Positions 52,938 through 61,874 of a stretch of 64,000 nt of DNA are shown in pieces. The stretch is from Pseudomonadota bacterium. GTDB taxonomy: Bacteria > Bdellovibrionota_C > UBA2361 > SZUA-149 > DAOLCO01. The notes below the pieces were generated by a model. That model was not told the origin of the DNA. It was given only the letters and a program-made list of their open reading frames with translations, and searched no databases. The stretch is taken from assembly GCA_027487795.1 (NCBI GenBank), contig JAIYCX010000039.1, positions 186,001 through 250,000 on the forward strand. The letters run 5' to 3'. The stretch's first letter is position 1, and every line of letters starts with the position of its first letter. A program made the position numbers and the translations under genes.

Positions 52938-53219
52938 ATGGATTTAAAAGAATACGAAGAAGAATACAAAGTAGCTAAAAAGGTAGCTCTTAAATACTGG
53001 GAGATGGCAGAGTCCTACGCTAAGGAATTGAACTGGTTTTATATAGGTGCCGGTATTTTTGTAATTCTTTTTGGATTATTTTTGTTAGATTCTCTAGGTG
53101 CCAATAAAGGACAAGGGAAAATGCTTTTAGTAGCAGGCTTAGGATTGGCTGTTATATGGATAGGTACTGCTGTAATTTTCGGGGGCCTGACTAGTGGTGG
53201 GGGTCTAAACGGTAATTAA
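52938..53219 (+). CDS. Small membrane protein
   Basis: 93 aa. A highly charged N-terminal amphipathic helix (EYEEEYKVAKKVALKYWEMAESYAKE) is followed by two hydrophobic segments (FYIGAGIFVILFGLFLL and MLLVAGLGLAVIWIGTAVIF). It starts 44 nt after the DUF177 gene. I do not recognise a family. Confidence 0.65.
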   Translation: MDLKEYEEEYKVAKKVALKYWEMAESYAKELNWFYIGAGIFVILFGLFLLDSLGANKGQGKMLLVAGLGLAVIWIGTAVIFGGLTSGGGLNGN

Positions 53220-53249
53220 ATTTTAGAGAGTTTATCTAAAAACGGTAAT

Positions 53250-53281
53250 CTATTAGCTAAAAAATTAGCCAATAAGAAAGC
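53250..53281. repeat. Small stem-loop after the membrane-protein gene
   Basis: CTATTAGCTAA and TTAGCCAATAAG form a stem of about 9 bp with one G-U pair on the minus strand. It is a possible weak terminator region; no clear T run on the + strand. Confidence 0.35.
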
Positions 53282-53338
53282 AACCCTATGCATCCTAGAA
53301 TAAATCCAGAAGTTATACCTACTATAATGTCTGTTAGT

Positions 53339-53382
53339 CTTATTTCCATATAGACTGATTTATCAGCTTTTATGGAAATAAG
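53339..53382. repeat. Nested hairpin (12-bp outer and 5-bp inner stems)
   Basis: CTTATTTCCATA (53339-53350) is the exact reverse complement of TATGGAAATAAG (53371-53382). Inside the loop, CTGAT-TT-ATCAG forms a second stem. It lies between the + strand membrane-protein gene and the minus-strand small gene, 20 bp past that gene's stop. No T run follows on either strand, so its role (transcript end, RNA element) is open. Confidence 0.6.
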
Positions 53383-53402
53383 TCAAAAATTTAAATTATT
53401 TA

Positions 53403-53567
53403 TTAAGCTTTAACATCTATAACATTACCAGTTTCTTTGGCTTGTCTTGCTGAATCATCAACCTCCTTAATAGGATCAATTAATGCTTTGCCGAGTTCTT
53501 CTGCTGATTTTTGTATTTTTTCTTGAACTTTTACTGGTGCTGGTGCTGAAACGGAACTTACTTCCAT
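53403..53567 (-). CDS. Small 54-aa protein
   Basis: ATG at 53567 preceded 8 nt upstream by AGGAG, a full Shine-Dalgarno, which is rare for such short frames by chance. The product begins MEVSSVSAPAPVKVQEKIQK, is helical and ends GNVIDVKA. The ending faintly recalls small putative motility proteins of the YjfB type, which end in GxxIDI, but length and middle differ. It is downstream of a nested hairpin in the convergent sense. Coding is supported by the ribosome-binding site and amphipathic pattern only. Confidence 0.6.
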   Translation of the reverse strand: MEVSSVSAPAPVKVQEKIQKSAEELGKALIDPIKEVDDSARQAKETGNVIDVKA

Positions 53568-53694
53568 GGGGGGTACTCCTAAACTTATTACTAAACTATG
53601 GTCATTATGATCTCAAAGTAATGATCGACGAGGTTATTTGAGAACTTTAGAGTTTGGCTCTGTTAAAGTATAATTTTATTTAAATATATTAAAA

Positions 53695-54903
53695 CTATCT
53701 ACTTAACGTTAATTCTTTGATACGTTCTATCACCTCATCCACTATTTTGTCAGGACAGCTGGCTCCAGAAGTTATATTAACTGTTATTTTATCTTTAATG
53801 GGGAGCCAGTTATCTTTTATTTCTATTGCATGAGTAGATAAGTTAAAATGTCTAATGTCGTCCTTACTTATGATTTCTTCTGCATCTTGAATGAAATAGG
53901 TAGGCATTTTCTCTTCTAGTAGTTCTACTAGGTGACTAGAATTTGAACTTTTATAACCTCCAACAACTATTGCAAAATCAGCCTCTATTTCTCTTAAGGC
54001 ACTTACGGCTGTTTGGTTTTCATATGTGGCATAACAGAGGGTATCTCTAGTATCGGCAAAATGTTCATTTAACTTATTTTCGCCATAAATATCTAACATA
54101 GTATTTTTAAACATACTTGCAATTTCTAGGGTATCACTAGCTAGCATAGTAGTTTGGTTGACAACTCCAATACGCAATAAATCTAGTTTTGGATTAAAAC
54201 CTTCGCTAATTCTATTTGCAAATTTATTATGAAATTCTTCTTCACTTATATTACCTTTGATAAATTCAGAAGCTGCTTTTGCTTCTGCTAGGTCTTGGAC
54301 TATTAAACAAGGTGAGTACTGTCGTGCATTAGATAAGGTTGCTTTGGTTTCTTCATGACTTACTTTGCCATGAATAATAATACTAAAACCTCTTTTCCCA
54401 AGTTCTTTACTCCTCTTCCATACTTTTTCTACGAACGGACAAGTCGCATTATTTCTCAGTGGATCTAGTCCAAGAGATTCAAGCTCATTCACTATTTCTA
54501 TTGTAGCTCCAAAAGCGGGAACAATAATAATATCTTCAGGTGTAAGAGTTTTAAAATCTATAAGTCTTTCACCAGCAGTGGTAGATAGAAATCTTACTCC
54601 TAATTCATTTAAGTCTTTGTTGACTCTGGGGTTATGAATCATTTCACTAATGAGAAAAATTCTTTTTTCTGGATTTTCTTTTACTACTCGGTATGCAGTT
54701 TCTATGGCGTTTTCTACACCGAAGCAAAATCCAAAGTGTCTTGCTAGATTAATTTTGAGACTTGTAGATTTGACAGAGCTGTTGAAAAATAAAGAACTAG
54801 GAGCCAGATCCTTTTTTTTAGGGTCTTGTTCCTGTCTTTTTAACTTAATATCTGTAACTAGACTACCTTTATAGAAGTCTGGGACATTAAAACTACGTGC
54901 CAT
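53695..54903 (-). CDS. ispH: 4-hydroxy-3-methylbut-2-enyl diphosphate reductase
   Basis: Last enzyme of the MEP isoprenoid pathway, with a [4Fe-4S] cluster bound by three cysteines: GFCFGVENAI near 62, NNATCPFVEKVW near 156 and TSGASCPDKIVDEVI near 375. The substrate-binding EMIHNPRVN, VNQTTMLA and SSNSSHL are present. At 402 aa it belongs to the long type with an N-terminal extension, also found in cyanobacteria and some other groups, not the 310-aa E. coli type. The ATG at 54903 (MARSFNVPDFYKGSLV) is chosen; the open extension beyond it is hydrophobic and unlikely. TATTTT lies 6 nt before the ATG. Confidence 0.94.
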   Translation of the reverse strand: MARSFNVPDFYKGSLVTDIKLKRQEQDPKKKDLAPSSLFFNSSVKSTSLKINLARHFGFCFGVENAIETAYRVVKENPEKRIFLISEMIHNPRVNKDLNELGVRFLSTTAGERLIDFKTLTPEDIIIVPAFGATIEIVNELESLGLDPLRNNATCPFVEKVWKRSKELGKRGFSIIIHGKVSHEETKATLSNARQYSPCLIVQDLAEAKAASEFIKGNISEEEFHNKFANRISEGFNPKLDLLRIGVVNQTTMLASDTLEIASMFKNTMLDIYGENKLNEHFADTRDTLCYATYENQTAVSALREIEADFAIVVGGYKSSNSSHLVELLEEKMPTYFIQDAEEIISKDDIRHFNLSTHAIEIKDNWLPIKDKITVNITSGASCPDKIVDEVIERIKELTLSR

Positions 54904-54909
54904 TGTGAT

Positions 54910-54915
54910 AAAATA
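54910..54915 (-). promoter_or_regulatory. -10 box just before ispH (leaderless type)
   Basis: On the minus strand TATTTT is followed by ATCACA and the ATG (6-nt spacing), without a Shine-Dalgarno sequence. This supports the start at 54903 rather than 54981. Confidence 0.45.
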
Positions 54916-54998
54916 TAATTTTGTATTTAAGAAAGTGTAAATCTCAGATATAAATAGTATCAAATTTATTAAATAAATCAAAATTAGTTAGGCAAATT

Positions 54999-57275
54999 TT
55001 GAAACAAACTAAGAGTTTATTCTTACTTATAATTACATTTATAATTTCTACAGTTTCTAATGCTGAGATCTATCTTGATTCAGCAGGTAAAAGTAGACTT
55101 GCATTATCTTCACAAGGACTTAACTATGTTTTGGGAGATAGTAGTAGAATTGAAGAAACTCCTTGTGGTGGGTCTGGAACTATTCCGCAGACGGGATTTT
55201 ATCATAAGGTAAATCAGTCAACGATTACTGAATTTGATCCAACTTTTGGAGTTTGGCATCATTGTCTTTCAGGTGTTACTAATTTGATTCATTGGGGATT
55301 GGCTGGAGACTTACCAGCAGCGGCAGATTATGACGGAAATTCCATTACAGACTACGCAGTTTTTAGACCTTCTGAAGGTAAATTTTATATTGCATTTAAT
55401 TCTGTTGGAGGAGTCTTAACAGGAGCAACTTCAGTAATTAATTTTGGTTTAAAATATGACACTCCTTATCCTATTGATATAGATAATGATGGAGTTGATA
55501 ATATTGCTATTTTTAGAAGAGATACGGCAAGTGGCGAGCTTCAATTTTTATATAGAGATAATTTAGGCGTAACAAGTAAGATCTCTTTTGGTTTATTAAA
55601 TGATGTCCCAGTGCCTAGAGTTAAAGATAGCTTACAAAGAAATATAATAGCTATATTCAGACCTAGTAGCGGGGAATGGTTTTTAAGATCATTTACTGGA
55701 GCTACTTCTAGTTTTCTTTTTGGTTTACCTGGTGATATTCCTCTTTCTCTGCCATATTTGTCTGGTTTGGATTTTACTCCAGTACTATATCGACCTAGAG
55801 AAGCCAGCTGGTATACTAAAAATGGATCAACTGTTTCTAGAATATCTTTTGGAACTTTAGGATCTAAAGTTTCAGCACAAGGTATACTTTCTACTTATCT
55901 TCCAGAGGCGCCAGGTGATGTGGATGGAGATTTTTTATCTGATTTATCAGTAGTCAGAAAGCGTTCAACTTCCAGCGTGCAAGTCTTAAGCTATAGATTT
56001 TCTAATTTAAGCATTCCAAATGCAGCTAATCTTGTTAATGCTTTTACTATTGGGGGAACAAATTCTGCTACTAATAATACTTCATTATTAAATGGTTTAG
56101 TTTCATTGGACTTCGATGGAGATAAAAGAACTGATTTTGGTTCAGTGAGAGAAGATCAAGGAGTTATTAAGTGGCAACTATCACTTTCTTCAACAAAGAA
56201 AATTAAGACATTAACAGAATATCAGTTTGGACTTACTAAGGACACTATTTATCCAGGAGATTATGATGGAGATGCTAGGGCGGATTTGGGCATAGTGCGT
56301 GATACATTAAGTGAAAATGGAATTACTTACAAAACATGGTATGTGAATCCATCAAGTGGAAATACTATCTCTCCTTATCAGTGGGGCTTCTCTGGTGATA
56401 AATTATTTCTAGGGGACATGGATGGAGATAGAAAGGTAGATAGTACTGTAATCAGAAATACTCCAAATGGTTTATTATGGGTTACTAGATTAGCTTCTGG
56501 TGAATCTATGACTCCTTTACTTTTTGGGGTATCAGGGGATAAGACTCATTTAATGGATCTTAATGGAGATGGTCGAGTTGAGCCTGTAATAGAAAGAGAA
56601 TCTTCGGGAAAACTTTTCTTTTATTCTTCAGCAATATCAAGTTCTTTTTCCACTGCAAGTGTACAATGGGGAGTATCAGGAGATACAGTTATTAGTGGAA
56701 TAGAGAGGGGTCTGAGAAGAGGCAGTATAGGGGTGTGGCGTATTGTTAATGGACAGGGTTACTTCTTTATTCGAAACTTGGATAGTGACCCTGCAAGTTC
56801 TATTATCCCTTTTGGAGTTAGAGGAGATATTCCTGTAGTTAAGGGGTTTGTTGATCTTGCTGCGTTTACAACTACTACTTCTACTACAAATCAAGAATTA
56901 CCTAGTTCTCAAAATCTACTAATTCTTAATCAGTCAAAAAGAATAATATGTAATAGTTATCCAGAGGTAAGTACTAATTCTTCTCCTTTACTTTGGAAGC
57001 CTGTGTCCGATGCAAACGGGAAATTAGTTTTATTATATGCTAAGGGAAAGTTCACAAGTAATTCTAAGTTATATTTAGTGAATCAGGGAGTAGATCAGGA
57101 TGTCGTGTTAGAGAGATTAGTTTACTTCGGTAATCAAAATGATGGACGTGGAATATTTAGAGCGAAAAAATCTGGAGCTGATTATCCAAGTCCTATCATT
57201 TTAGTCAAACAAGATAGTGTAAATGCTATCGAATGCGTTAGGATACTAAACCCAGGTCTTGTGATTGGAAGATAA
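54999..57275 (+). CDS. Large secreted VCBS/FG-GAP-like repeat protein
   Basis: 758 aa with a signal peptide (LFLLIITFIISTVSNAE). About twelve repeats of the pattern FGLxGDxP-xxDxDGDxxxDxxVxRxxxGxWY span residues 80-620 (DYDGNSITDYAVFRPSEGKFY, DIDNDGVDNIAIFRR, DYDGDARADLGIVRD, DMDGDRKVDSTVIRN). The Asp-rich turns should bind calcium. A distinct non-repeat C-terminal domain of about 120 residues follows (ICNSYPEVSTNSSPLLWKP). It is a paralogue of the 325-aa protein at 6616. The start is TTG. Its last codons overlap the uvrC start. Confidence 0.85.
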   Translation: MKQTKSLFLLIITFIISTVSNAEIYLDSAGKSRLALSSQGLNYVLGDSSRIEETPCGGSGTIPQTGFYHKVNQSTITEFDPTFGVWHHCLSGVTNLIHWGLAGDLPAAADYDGNSITDYAVFRPSEGKFYIAFNSVGGVLTGATSVINFGLKYDTPYPIDIDNDGVDNIAIFRRDTASGELQFLYRDNLGVTSKISFGLLNDVPVPRVKDSLQRNIIAIFRPSSGEWFLRSFTGATSSFLFGLPGDIPLSLPYLSGLDFTPVLYRPREASWYTKNGSTVSRISFGTLGSKVSAQGILSTYLPEAPGDVDGDFLSDLSVVRKRSTSSVQVLSYRFSNLSIPNAANLVNAFTIGGTNSATNNTSLLNGLVSLDFDGDKRTDFGSVREDQGVIKWQLSLSSTKKIKTLTEYQFGLTKDTIYPGDYDGDARADLGIVRDTLSENGITYKTWYVNPSSGNTISPYQWGFSGDKLFLGDMDGDRKVDSTVIRNTPNGLLWVTRLASGESMTPLLFGVSGDKTHLMDLNGDGRVEPVIERESSGKLFFYSSAISSSFSTASVQWGVSGDTVISGIERGLRRGSIGVWRIVNGQGYFFIRNLDSDPASSIIPFGVRGDIPVVKGFVDLAAFTTTTSTTNQELPSSQNLLILNQSKRIICNSYPEVSTNSSPLLWKPVSDANGKLVLLYAKGKFTSNSKLYLVNQGVDQDVVLERLVYFGNQNDGRGIFRAKKSGADYPSPIILVKQDSVNAIECVRILNPGLVIGR

Positions 57276-59160
57276 GCCAGAAGACAAAATACTATCAGAG
57301 AAGTTCCCTCGCTCAAGATTGAAATCTATGCCTGAATTATCAGGCGTATATTTGATGAAGGATGTGCGCAATAAGATAATTTATATTGGAAAGGCTAAGA
57401 ATTTAAAAGCTCGAGTACAAAGTTATTTTAACGGCTCAGATACAAGGAGGCAAATTGATGCGCTTCTTGAACAAGTAAATTCTATAGAAACTTTTATAAC
57501 AGAAGATGAAAGACAGGCACTATTATTAGAAGCTGATCTAATTAAAAGATACAGGCCTAGATATAATGTAAGACTCAAAGAAAATAAGGCATTAGTCTAT
57601 ATAAGAATTGACGAATCACATGAGTGGCCACGAGTAGAATTAGTTAAGGGAAGAAGGGAAGGGGATCCTGCTACATACTATGGCCCTTTCCCTTTTAGTT
57701 ATGAGGCTAGGACGCTTTTTGATATTATTGATAGAGTTGTTCCACTAAGAACTTGCTCTGATAGAGTAATTTTTAATCGAGTTCGACCATGTTTGCAGTA
57801 CCAAATAAAACGCTGTGCAGCTCCTTGTTGTATCTCTATAGAAAAACAAGAATATGACTCTTGGGTCAATCAGGCTATCTCAATTCTAAATGGTAAAAAC
57901 GATTTAGTAAAAGAAGAGTTAGTTAAACAAATAAATATAGCTTCAGATGCATTGAGATATGAAGATGCAGCGATACTTAGAGATAGAGTGAAGGTACTCG
58001 ATCAAGTTAGCAAAGACCGTGCATATTCTAATTATGGTTCAGGAAATCTACAAGCAATTGGATATTATCGAGAGGGAACTTTTGCGGAAGTTTCATGTCT
58101 AACTACCGTAGATGGAATGTTGTCATCAAGTCATTTTTATAGTTTTAAAGATTTAGTAATAGATGATCAAGAAGTTCTTCAAAATGTTTTAAGAGAACTT
58201 TACCCTCCTGATAAGCCTATTCCTGAAACTATTTTAATACCGTTTATGCTTGACGATATGGAAATAAGAGAAGAAATTCTAAGCACCCAAGCTTCTCGTA
58301 AAATTAACTTAATTTGTCCGCAAAGAGGTGTTAAAGTTAAACTTTCAGAGCTTGCACAAATTAACGCTAAGGAAAGCTTTGAAGCTAGATATAGTGATAC
58401 ATCTAAAAATGAAAGAATATTAAATGCATTTAAAGATACCTTTGAGCTCAAACAAACTCCTAGAGTAATTGAATGTATTGATATTAGTCATTTTCAAGGC
58501 TCATCTACAGTTGGTGTCGTTACTTCTTTTAAAGACGGTGTGCCTTTTAAATCTAGATATAGATATTTTTATCTTTCACAAGAAGGCAAGCCTGATGATT
58601 TTGCCTCAATAAATGAAGTGGTAGCTCGTCATTTAAAAAAATGTATAGAAGATGATATCTTCCCGGATATTTTATTGATAGATGGAGGGCCGCCGCAGTT
58701 AGTCCAGGCTATAAAGGCAAGAGATGGTTTAGGTTTGGAATATCCTACACTTATGGCGATTGCAAAAAAGAGAGATTTAATTATTAAACAAGTAAATACT
58801 CCAAGAGGTCCTGGGCAGTTAAAAAAACCTGAAAGAATCTATTTAGAACAAAGACCAATACCATTTATTTTACCCACTAGTAGTGAGATTTTAAAGTTAT
58901 TTGAAAGAATTAGGAATGAGACTCATCGTGTTGCTATTGGTTTTCATAGGAAATCTAGGTCGAAAAAGCAACTTTTAGGACCTCTTGATGAAGTCCCAGG
59001 TATAGGTTTTATAAGAAAAAGAAAGTTGCTGAAGATTTTTGGAAGTTTTAAGCATATAAAAGAAGCAACAGTTGAGGAGTTAATGAATAAGGGAGGACTT
59101 CCAAGGACTATTGCAGAAAATCTTATCAAAGTGATACAGTCTAGAGATTCCTCTGAATAA
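57265..59160 (+). CDS. uvrC: Excinuclease ABC subunit C
   Basis: Nucleotide excision repair nuclease (631 aa). The GIY-YIG domain is SGVYLMKDVRNKIIYIGKAKNLKARV near 27-52. A UVR motif lies near 215-245 (DALRYEDAAILRDRVKVL). The RNase H-like domain starts with VIECIDISHFQGSSTVGVVTSF near 402. The C-terminal helix-hairpin-helix contains VPGIGFIRKRKLLKIFGSF. The start TTG overlaps the end of the VCBS-repeat gene by 11 nt, an unusual partner for coupling. serS follows after 26 nt. Confidence 0.96.
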   Translation: MEDKPEDKILSEKFPRSRLKSMPELSGVYLMKDVRNKIIYIGKAKNLKARVQSYFNGSDTRRQIDALLEQVNSIETFITEDERQALLLEADLIKRYRPRYNVRLKENKALVYIRIDESHEWPRVELVKGRREGDPATYYGPFPFSYEARTLFDIIDRVVPLRTCSDRVIFNRVRPCLQYQIKRCAAPCCISIEKQEYDSWVNQAISILNGKNDLVKEELVKQINIASDALRYEDAAILRDRVKVLDQVSKDRAYSNYGSGNLQAIGYYREGTFAEVSCLTTVDGMLSSSHFYSFKDLVIDDQEVLQNVLRELYPPDKPIPETILIPFMLDDMEIREEILSTQASRKINLICPQRGVKVKLSELAQINAKESFEARYSDTSKNERILNAFKDTFELKQTPRVIECIDISHFQGSSTVGVVTSFKDGVPFKSRYRYFYLSQEGKPDDFASINEVVARHLKKCIEDDIFPDILLIDGGPPQLVQAIKARDGLGLEYPTLMAIAKKRDLIIKQVNTPRGPGQLKKPERIYLEQRPIPFILPTSSEILKLFERIRNETHRVAIGFHRKSRSKKQLLGPLDEVPGIGFIRKRKLLKIFGSFKHIKEATVEELMNKGGLPRTIAENLIKVIQSRDSSE

Positions 59161-59186
59161 AAATACTAACATATTTATTAAAAGTA

Positions 59187-60467
59187 ATGATTGATCTTCA
59201 ACAATTAAGAGCAGAGCCTGAAAAATATCAGGATGCATGTAATAAAAAAAGAATTAAGTTTGATGTTAATGAATTTCTTCAATTAGATGAAAAAAGAAGA
59301 AAGCTTTTACAGAAAACAGAATCTTTAAAATCTACTTTAAATGCACTTAGTAAGGAAGTTCCTCTATTAAAAGGTGAGGAGCAAGCTACTCGTAAGCAAG
59401 AACTTAAGGAAATTAGTGTTCAGGCAAAATCTTCTGATGCTGAATTATCTGAACTTACAGCTGAGTGGGATCGTCAACAATTATTAATACCTGGCATTCC
59501 TATGGCTGAAGTTCCTATTGGAAAAGATGATTCAGAGAACAAGGAATTATATACAGTAGGAAAGTTACCATCTTTTGATTTTCAACTTAAGGATCATGTA
59601 GAGATTGGAGAAAGGCTTTCACTTTTTGATGTAGAAAGAGCTGTTCGAATAGCAGGTAGCAGAAGTTATTACTTAACAGGAATGGGAGCAAGGTTACACC
59701 ATGCAATACTTTCTCTCGCTATGGATTTTATTGCAGATCGAGGTTTTGCATTAGTCGATCCTCCTCATGTAGTTAACTATAAAGCTATGATGGGAACAGG
59801 TTATTTCCCTGGTGGTGAGGATATGGCCTATCATTTAGATGAGAGAGATAATGACTATTATTTAATAGGTACTTCTGAAGTCCCTGTTGCGGCTCTTCAT
59901 TTGGGCGAGGTTTTAACTGAGAAGGAACTTCCAAAAAGATATTCAGGGTATTCACCTTGTTATAGAAGGGAAGCAGGTACCTATGGTAAAGACACTCGTG
60001 GCCTTTATAGAGTTCATCAGTTTTATAAAGTTGAGCAAGTTGTGATTTGTGAAAATTCTCTTGAAAAGAGTATGGAAATTCATAATGAACTTTTAAAAAA
60101 TGCTGAAGATTTATTATCTCTATTAGAGTTACCTTATAGAGTAGTAGCTGTTTGCACTGGAGATATGGGTCAGGGGCAAGTATTTAAACATGATATTGAA
60201 ACTTGGATGCCTTCACGTAAGGCTTATGGTGAAACACATAGCTGTTCTACCTTACATGACTTTCAAGCTAGAAGACTTAATTTAAGATATAAAGATAGTA
60301 CTGGTAAAACAAAATTTTGCCATACACTTAATAATACATTAATTGCTTCTCCTAGAGTACTGATTCCATTAATTGAAAATCATCAGGATAAAGAAGGTAA
60401 TATAAATGTACCTCAAGCATTGAGAAAGTATTTAGGTGGGATAGAAAAAATAGTTCCTGCTTCTTAG
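59187..60467 (+). CDS. serS: Seryl-tRNA synthetase
   Basis: Class IIa synthetase charging tRNA-Ser (and tRNA-Sec precursors). The N-terminal coiled-coil arm (residues 30-105) binds the long variable arm. Motif 2 is GYSPCYRREAGTYGKDTRGL near 253 with the serine-specific HQFYKVEQV after it. Motif 3 is NNTLIASPRVLIPLIENHQ near 386. At 426 aa the length is standard and the start is MIDLQQLRAEPE, as in the family. Confidence 0.97.
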   Translation: MIDLQQLRAEPEKYQDACNKKRIKFDVNEFLQLDEKRRKLLQKTESLKSTLNALSKEVPLLKGEEQATRKQELKEISVQAKSSDAELSELTAEWDRQQLLIPGIPMAEVPIGKDDSENKELYTVGKLPSFDFQLKDHVEIGERLSLFDVERAVRIAGSRSYYLTGMGARLHHAILSLAMDFIADRGFALVDPPHVVNYKAMMGTGYFPGGEDMAYHLDERDNDYYLIGTSEVPVAALHLGEVLTEKELPKRYSGYSPCYRREAGTYGKDTRGLYRVHQFYKVEQVVICENSLEKSMEIHNELLKNAEDLLSLLELPYRVVAVCTGDMGQGQVFKHDIETWMPSRKAYGETHSCSTLHDFQARRLNLRYKDSTGKTKFCHTLNNTLIASPRVLIPLIENHQDKEGNINVPQALRKYLGGIEKIVPAS

Positions 60468-60491
60468 TAACAAAATTATTTTATAGCTTAT

Positions 60492-60635
60492 ATGTGGGTA
60501 AAAGGAATTGGCTTAGCAGTTGTTTTATTGATGGTGATCTCTGTTAAATCTTCATATTCAGGAAGAGTAATGGCATTTCTAGCAGTGTCAGCATTACTTT
60601 TATACTTAGGGTTAGGCGGCTTTAAAAAAAGATAA
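60492..60635 (+). CDS. 47-aa two-helix membrane peptide
   Basis: MWVKGIGLAVVLLMVISVKS, then a short SYSGR turn, a second hydrophobic helix (VMAFLAVSALLLYLGLGG) and a basic end FKKR. The layout, two close membrane helices with a positive C-terminus, resembles a small membrane protein. It sits 24 nt after serS and 27 nt before an MFS gene. No Shine-Dalgarno sequence is visible. It is supported by frame conservation of the two hydrophobic segments only. Confidence 0.5.
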   Translation: MWVKGIGLAVVLLMVISVKSSYSGRVMAFLAVSALLLYLGLGGFKKR

Positions 60636-60662
60636 CGCTTAATCAGAAACACTTAGTTAAAC

Positions 60663-61853
60663 ATGAATCTAAAATCTAATGGGGCTTGGAAACTAAGCTT
60701 ACTTTTTCAGTTACTTGCAATTTCTGCGAGTACTTATTTACCTTTATATTTTATTTCTTTAGGACTTAACGCTTCTGAAGTAGCAAAATTAGATGCTATA
60801 GCCTTTGTTCTATCATTGTCGGGCCCTATTTTAGTTTTGCTCTTGTTGCCAATGATGAATGGGATCTTTCTTAGTTTTTTAGCACTAATGCTAGCTGGAA
60901 TTTCTGGAATTTTATTAGGGTTAACTACAGAATTAGATTATAAGTTTGAGTTATTTGCGCTAATAACTACTTGTTTGGGAATTGCTAATACTAGTATTCC
61001 ATTACTAGCTGTTAACTCAATTGGCTCTTCTTCATCTCCTGAAATCATATCTGATAAAAAATCAGAAACTAAATCTAGTTTTGGCAGTAAATATGGAGCT
61101 TATAGAGTTTTTGGTTCGTTTGGTTTTATTTCTGGCTTATTGTTATCTGGTATTTTGACAGATTATGTTTCTACAAGACTTATTCCAATTTTATGCGGAT
61201 TCGGTTCTTTATTTGCAGCTTTGTTTATTATTAAAATTTTACGACACGAGAAAATTCAAAAAATTGAAGCTGTAAAGATAAAAAGTAAATCTCAATTATT
61301 TGATCTTGTAGCGTTTTTTATATTTCAAGTTTTAATTTGGGCAGGTCTTGCAGTTATTTTTCGTTATCTACCATTACGAATGAAAGAGATGGGAGCAAGC
61401 GGAGTATTCATTAGTTTAACTCTAGTAGTATTAGGATTAACTGCATTATTTAGTTTGAAGAAAGTTGGAAAAATAACTGATCATCTTCCACTTAAGAAAT
61501 CATGGTTAATTGTTCCTATTTCTTGTTGCATTCGAATTCTTGCAATAGGTTTACCAGTAAATAATTTATTTTGGTTTTTTCCAATCCAACTTCTACATAT
61601 CCCAACTTGGGTTTTAAATGATATTTTAACAATGAGATTCCTGCATGAAAAAAAGCAAGAACTTGGTGGTTTATTGATAACTGTTATTACCCAGCTTTCT
61701 AATGGACTAGGTTTAGCATTCGGTTCTTACTTAATGAGTCATTTAATACAAGATTATGGCTTAAGATCTTCATTTTTTTGGGTTTCAGTGGTTCCTCTTA
61801 CTGGTGTTTTTATGTTACCGCTGATAAAAACTTATAAAAAGCAAAATTCCTAA
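60663..61853 (+). CDS. MFS transporter
   Basis: 396-aa polytopic protein with about 12 hydrophobic segments. The first half has SLSGPILVLLLLPMMNGIFLS; the central loop (SSSSPEIISDKKSETKSSFGSKYGAYRVFGSFGF) contains the KYGAYRVFGSFGF motif, similar to MFS_1-like/LacY-nucleoside-type permeases, in which G-x-x-R-x-W-G-S-x-G follows helix 4. The substrate is unknown. It lies between serS and the CNNM gene, all on the + strand with short gaps. Confidence 0.82.
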   Translation: MNLKSNGAWKLSLLFQLLAISASTYLPLYFISLGLNASEVAKLDAIAFVLSLSGPILVLLLLPMMNGIFLSFLALMLAGISGILLGLTTELDYKFELFALITTCLGIANTSIPLLAVNSIGSSSSPEIISDKKSETKSSFGSKYGAYRVFGSFGFISGLLLSGILTDYVSTRLIPILCGFGSLFAALFIIKILRHEKIQKIEAVKIKSKSQLFDLVAFFIFQVLIWAGLAVIFRYLPLRMKEMGASGVFISLTLVVLGLTALFSLKKVGKITDHLPLKKSWLIVPISCCIRILAIGLPVNNLFWFFPIQLLHIPTWVLNDILTMRFLHEKKQELGGLLITVITQLSNGLGLAFGSYLMSHLIQDYGLRSSFFWVSVVPLTGVFMLPLIKTYKKQNS

Positions 61854-61862
61854 GTAATTTTA

Positions 61863-61868
61863 TATATT
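61863..61868 (+). promoter_or_regulatory. -10 box just before the CNNM gene (leaderless type)
   Basis: TATATT followed by TATTTT and the ATG at 61875, a 6-nt spacing; no Shine-Dalgarno sequence. Confidence 0.45.
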
Positions 61869-61874
61869 TATTTT

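Noticed and set aside
53288..53353. 21-codon + strand open frame in the gap before the small minus-strand gene
   Set aside because: Too short, no Shine-Dalgarno sequence, and it runs into the nested hairpin.
54904..54981. N-terminal extension of ispH to an upstream start
   Set aside because: The added residues are hydrophobic (a would-be signal anchor) on a soluble cytoplasmic enzyme, and a -10 box lies inside this stretch.
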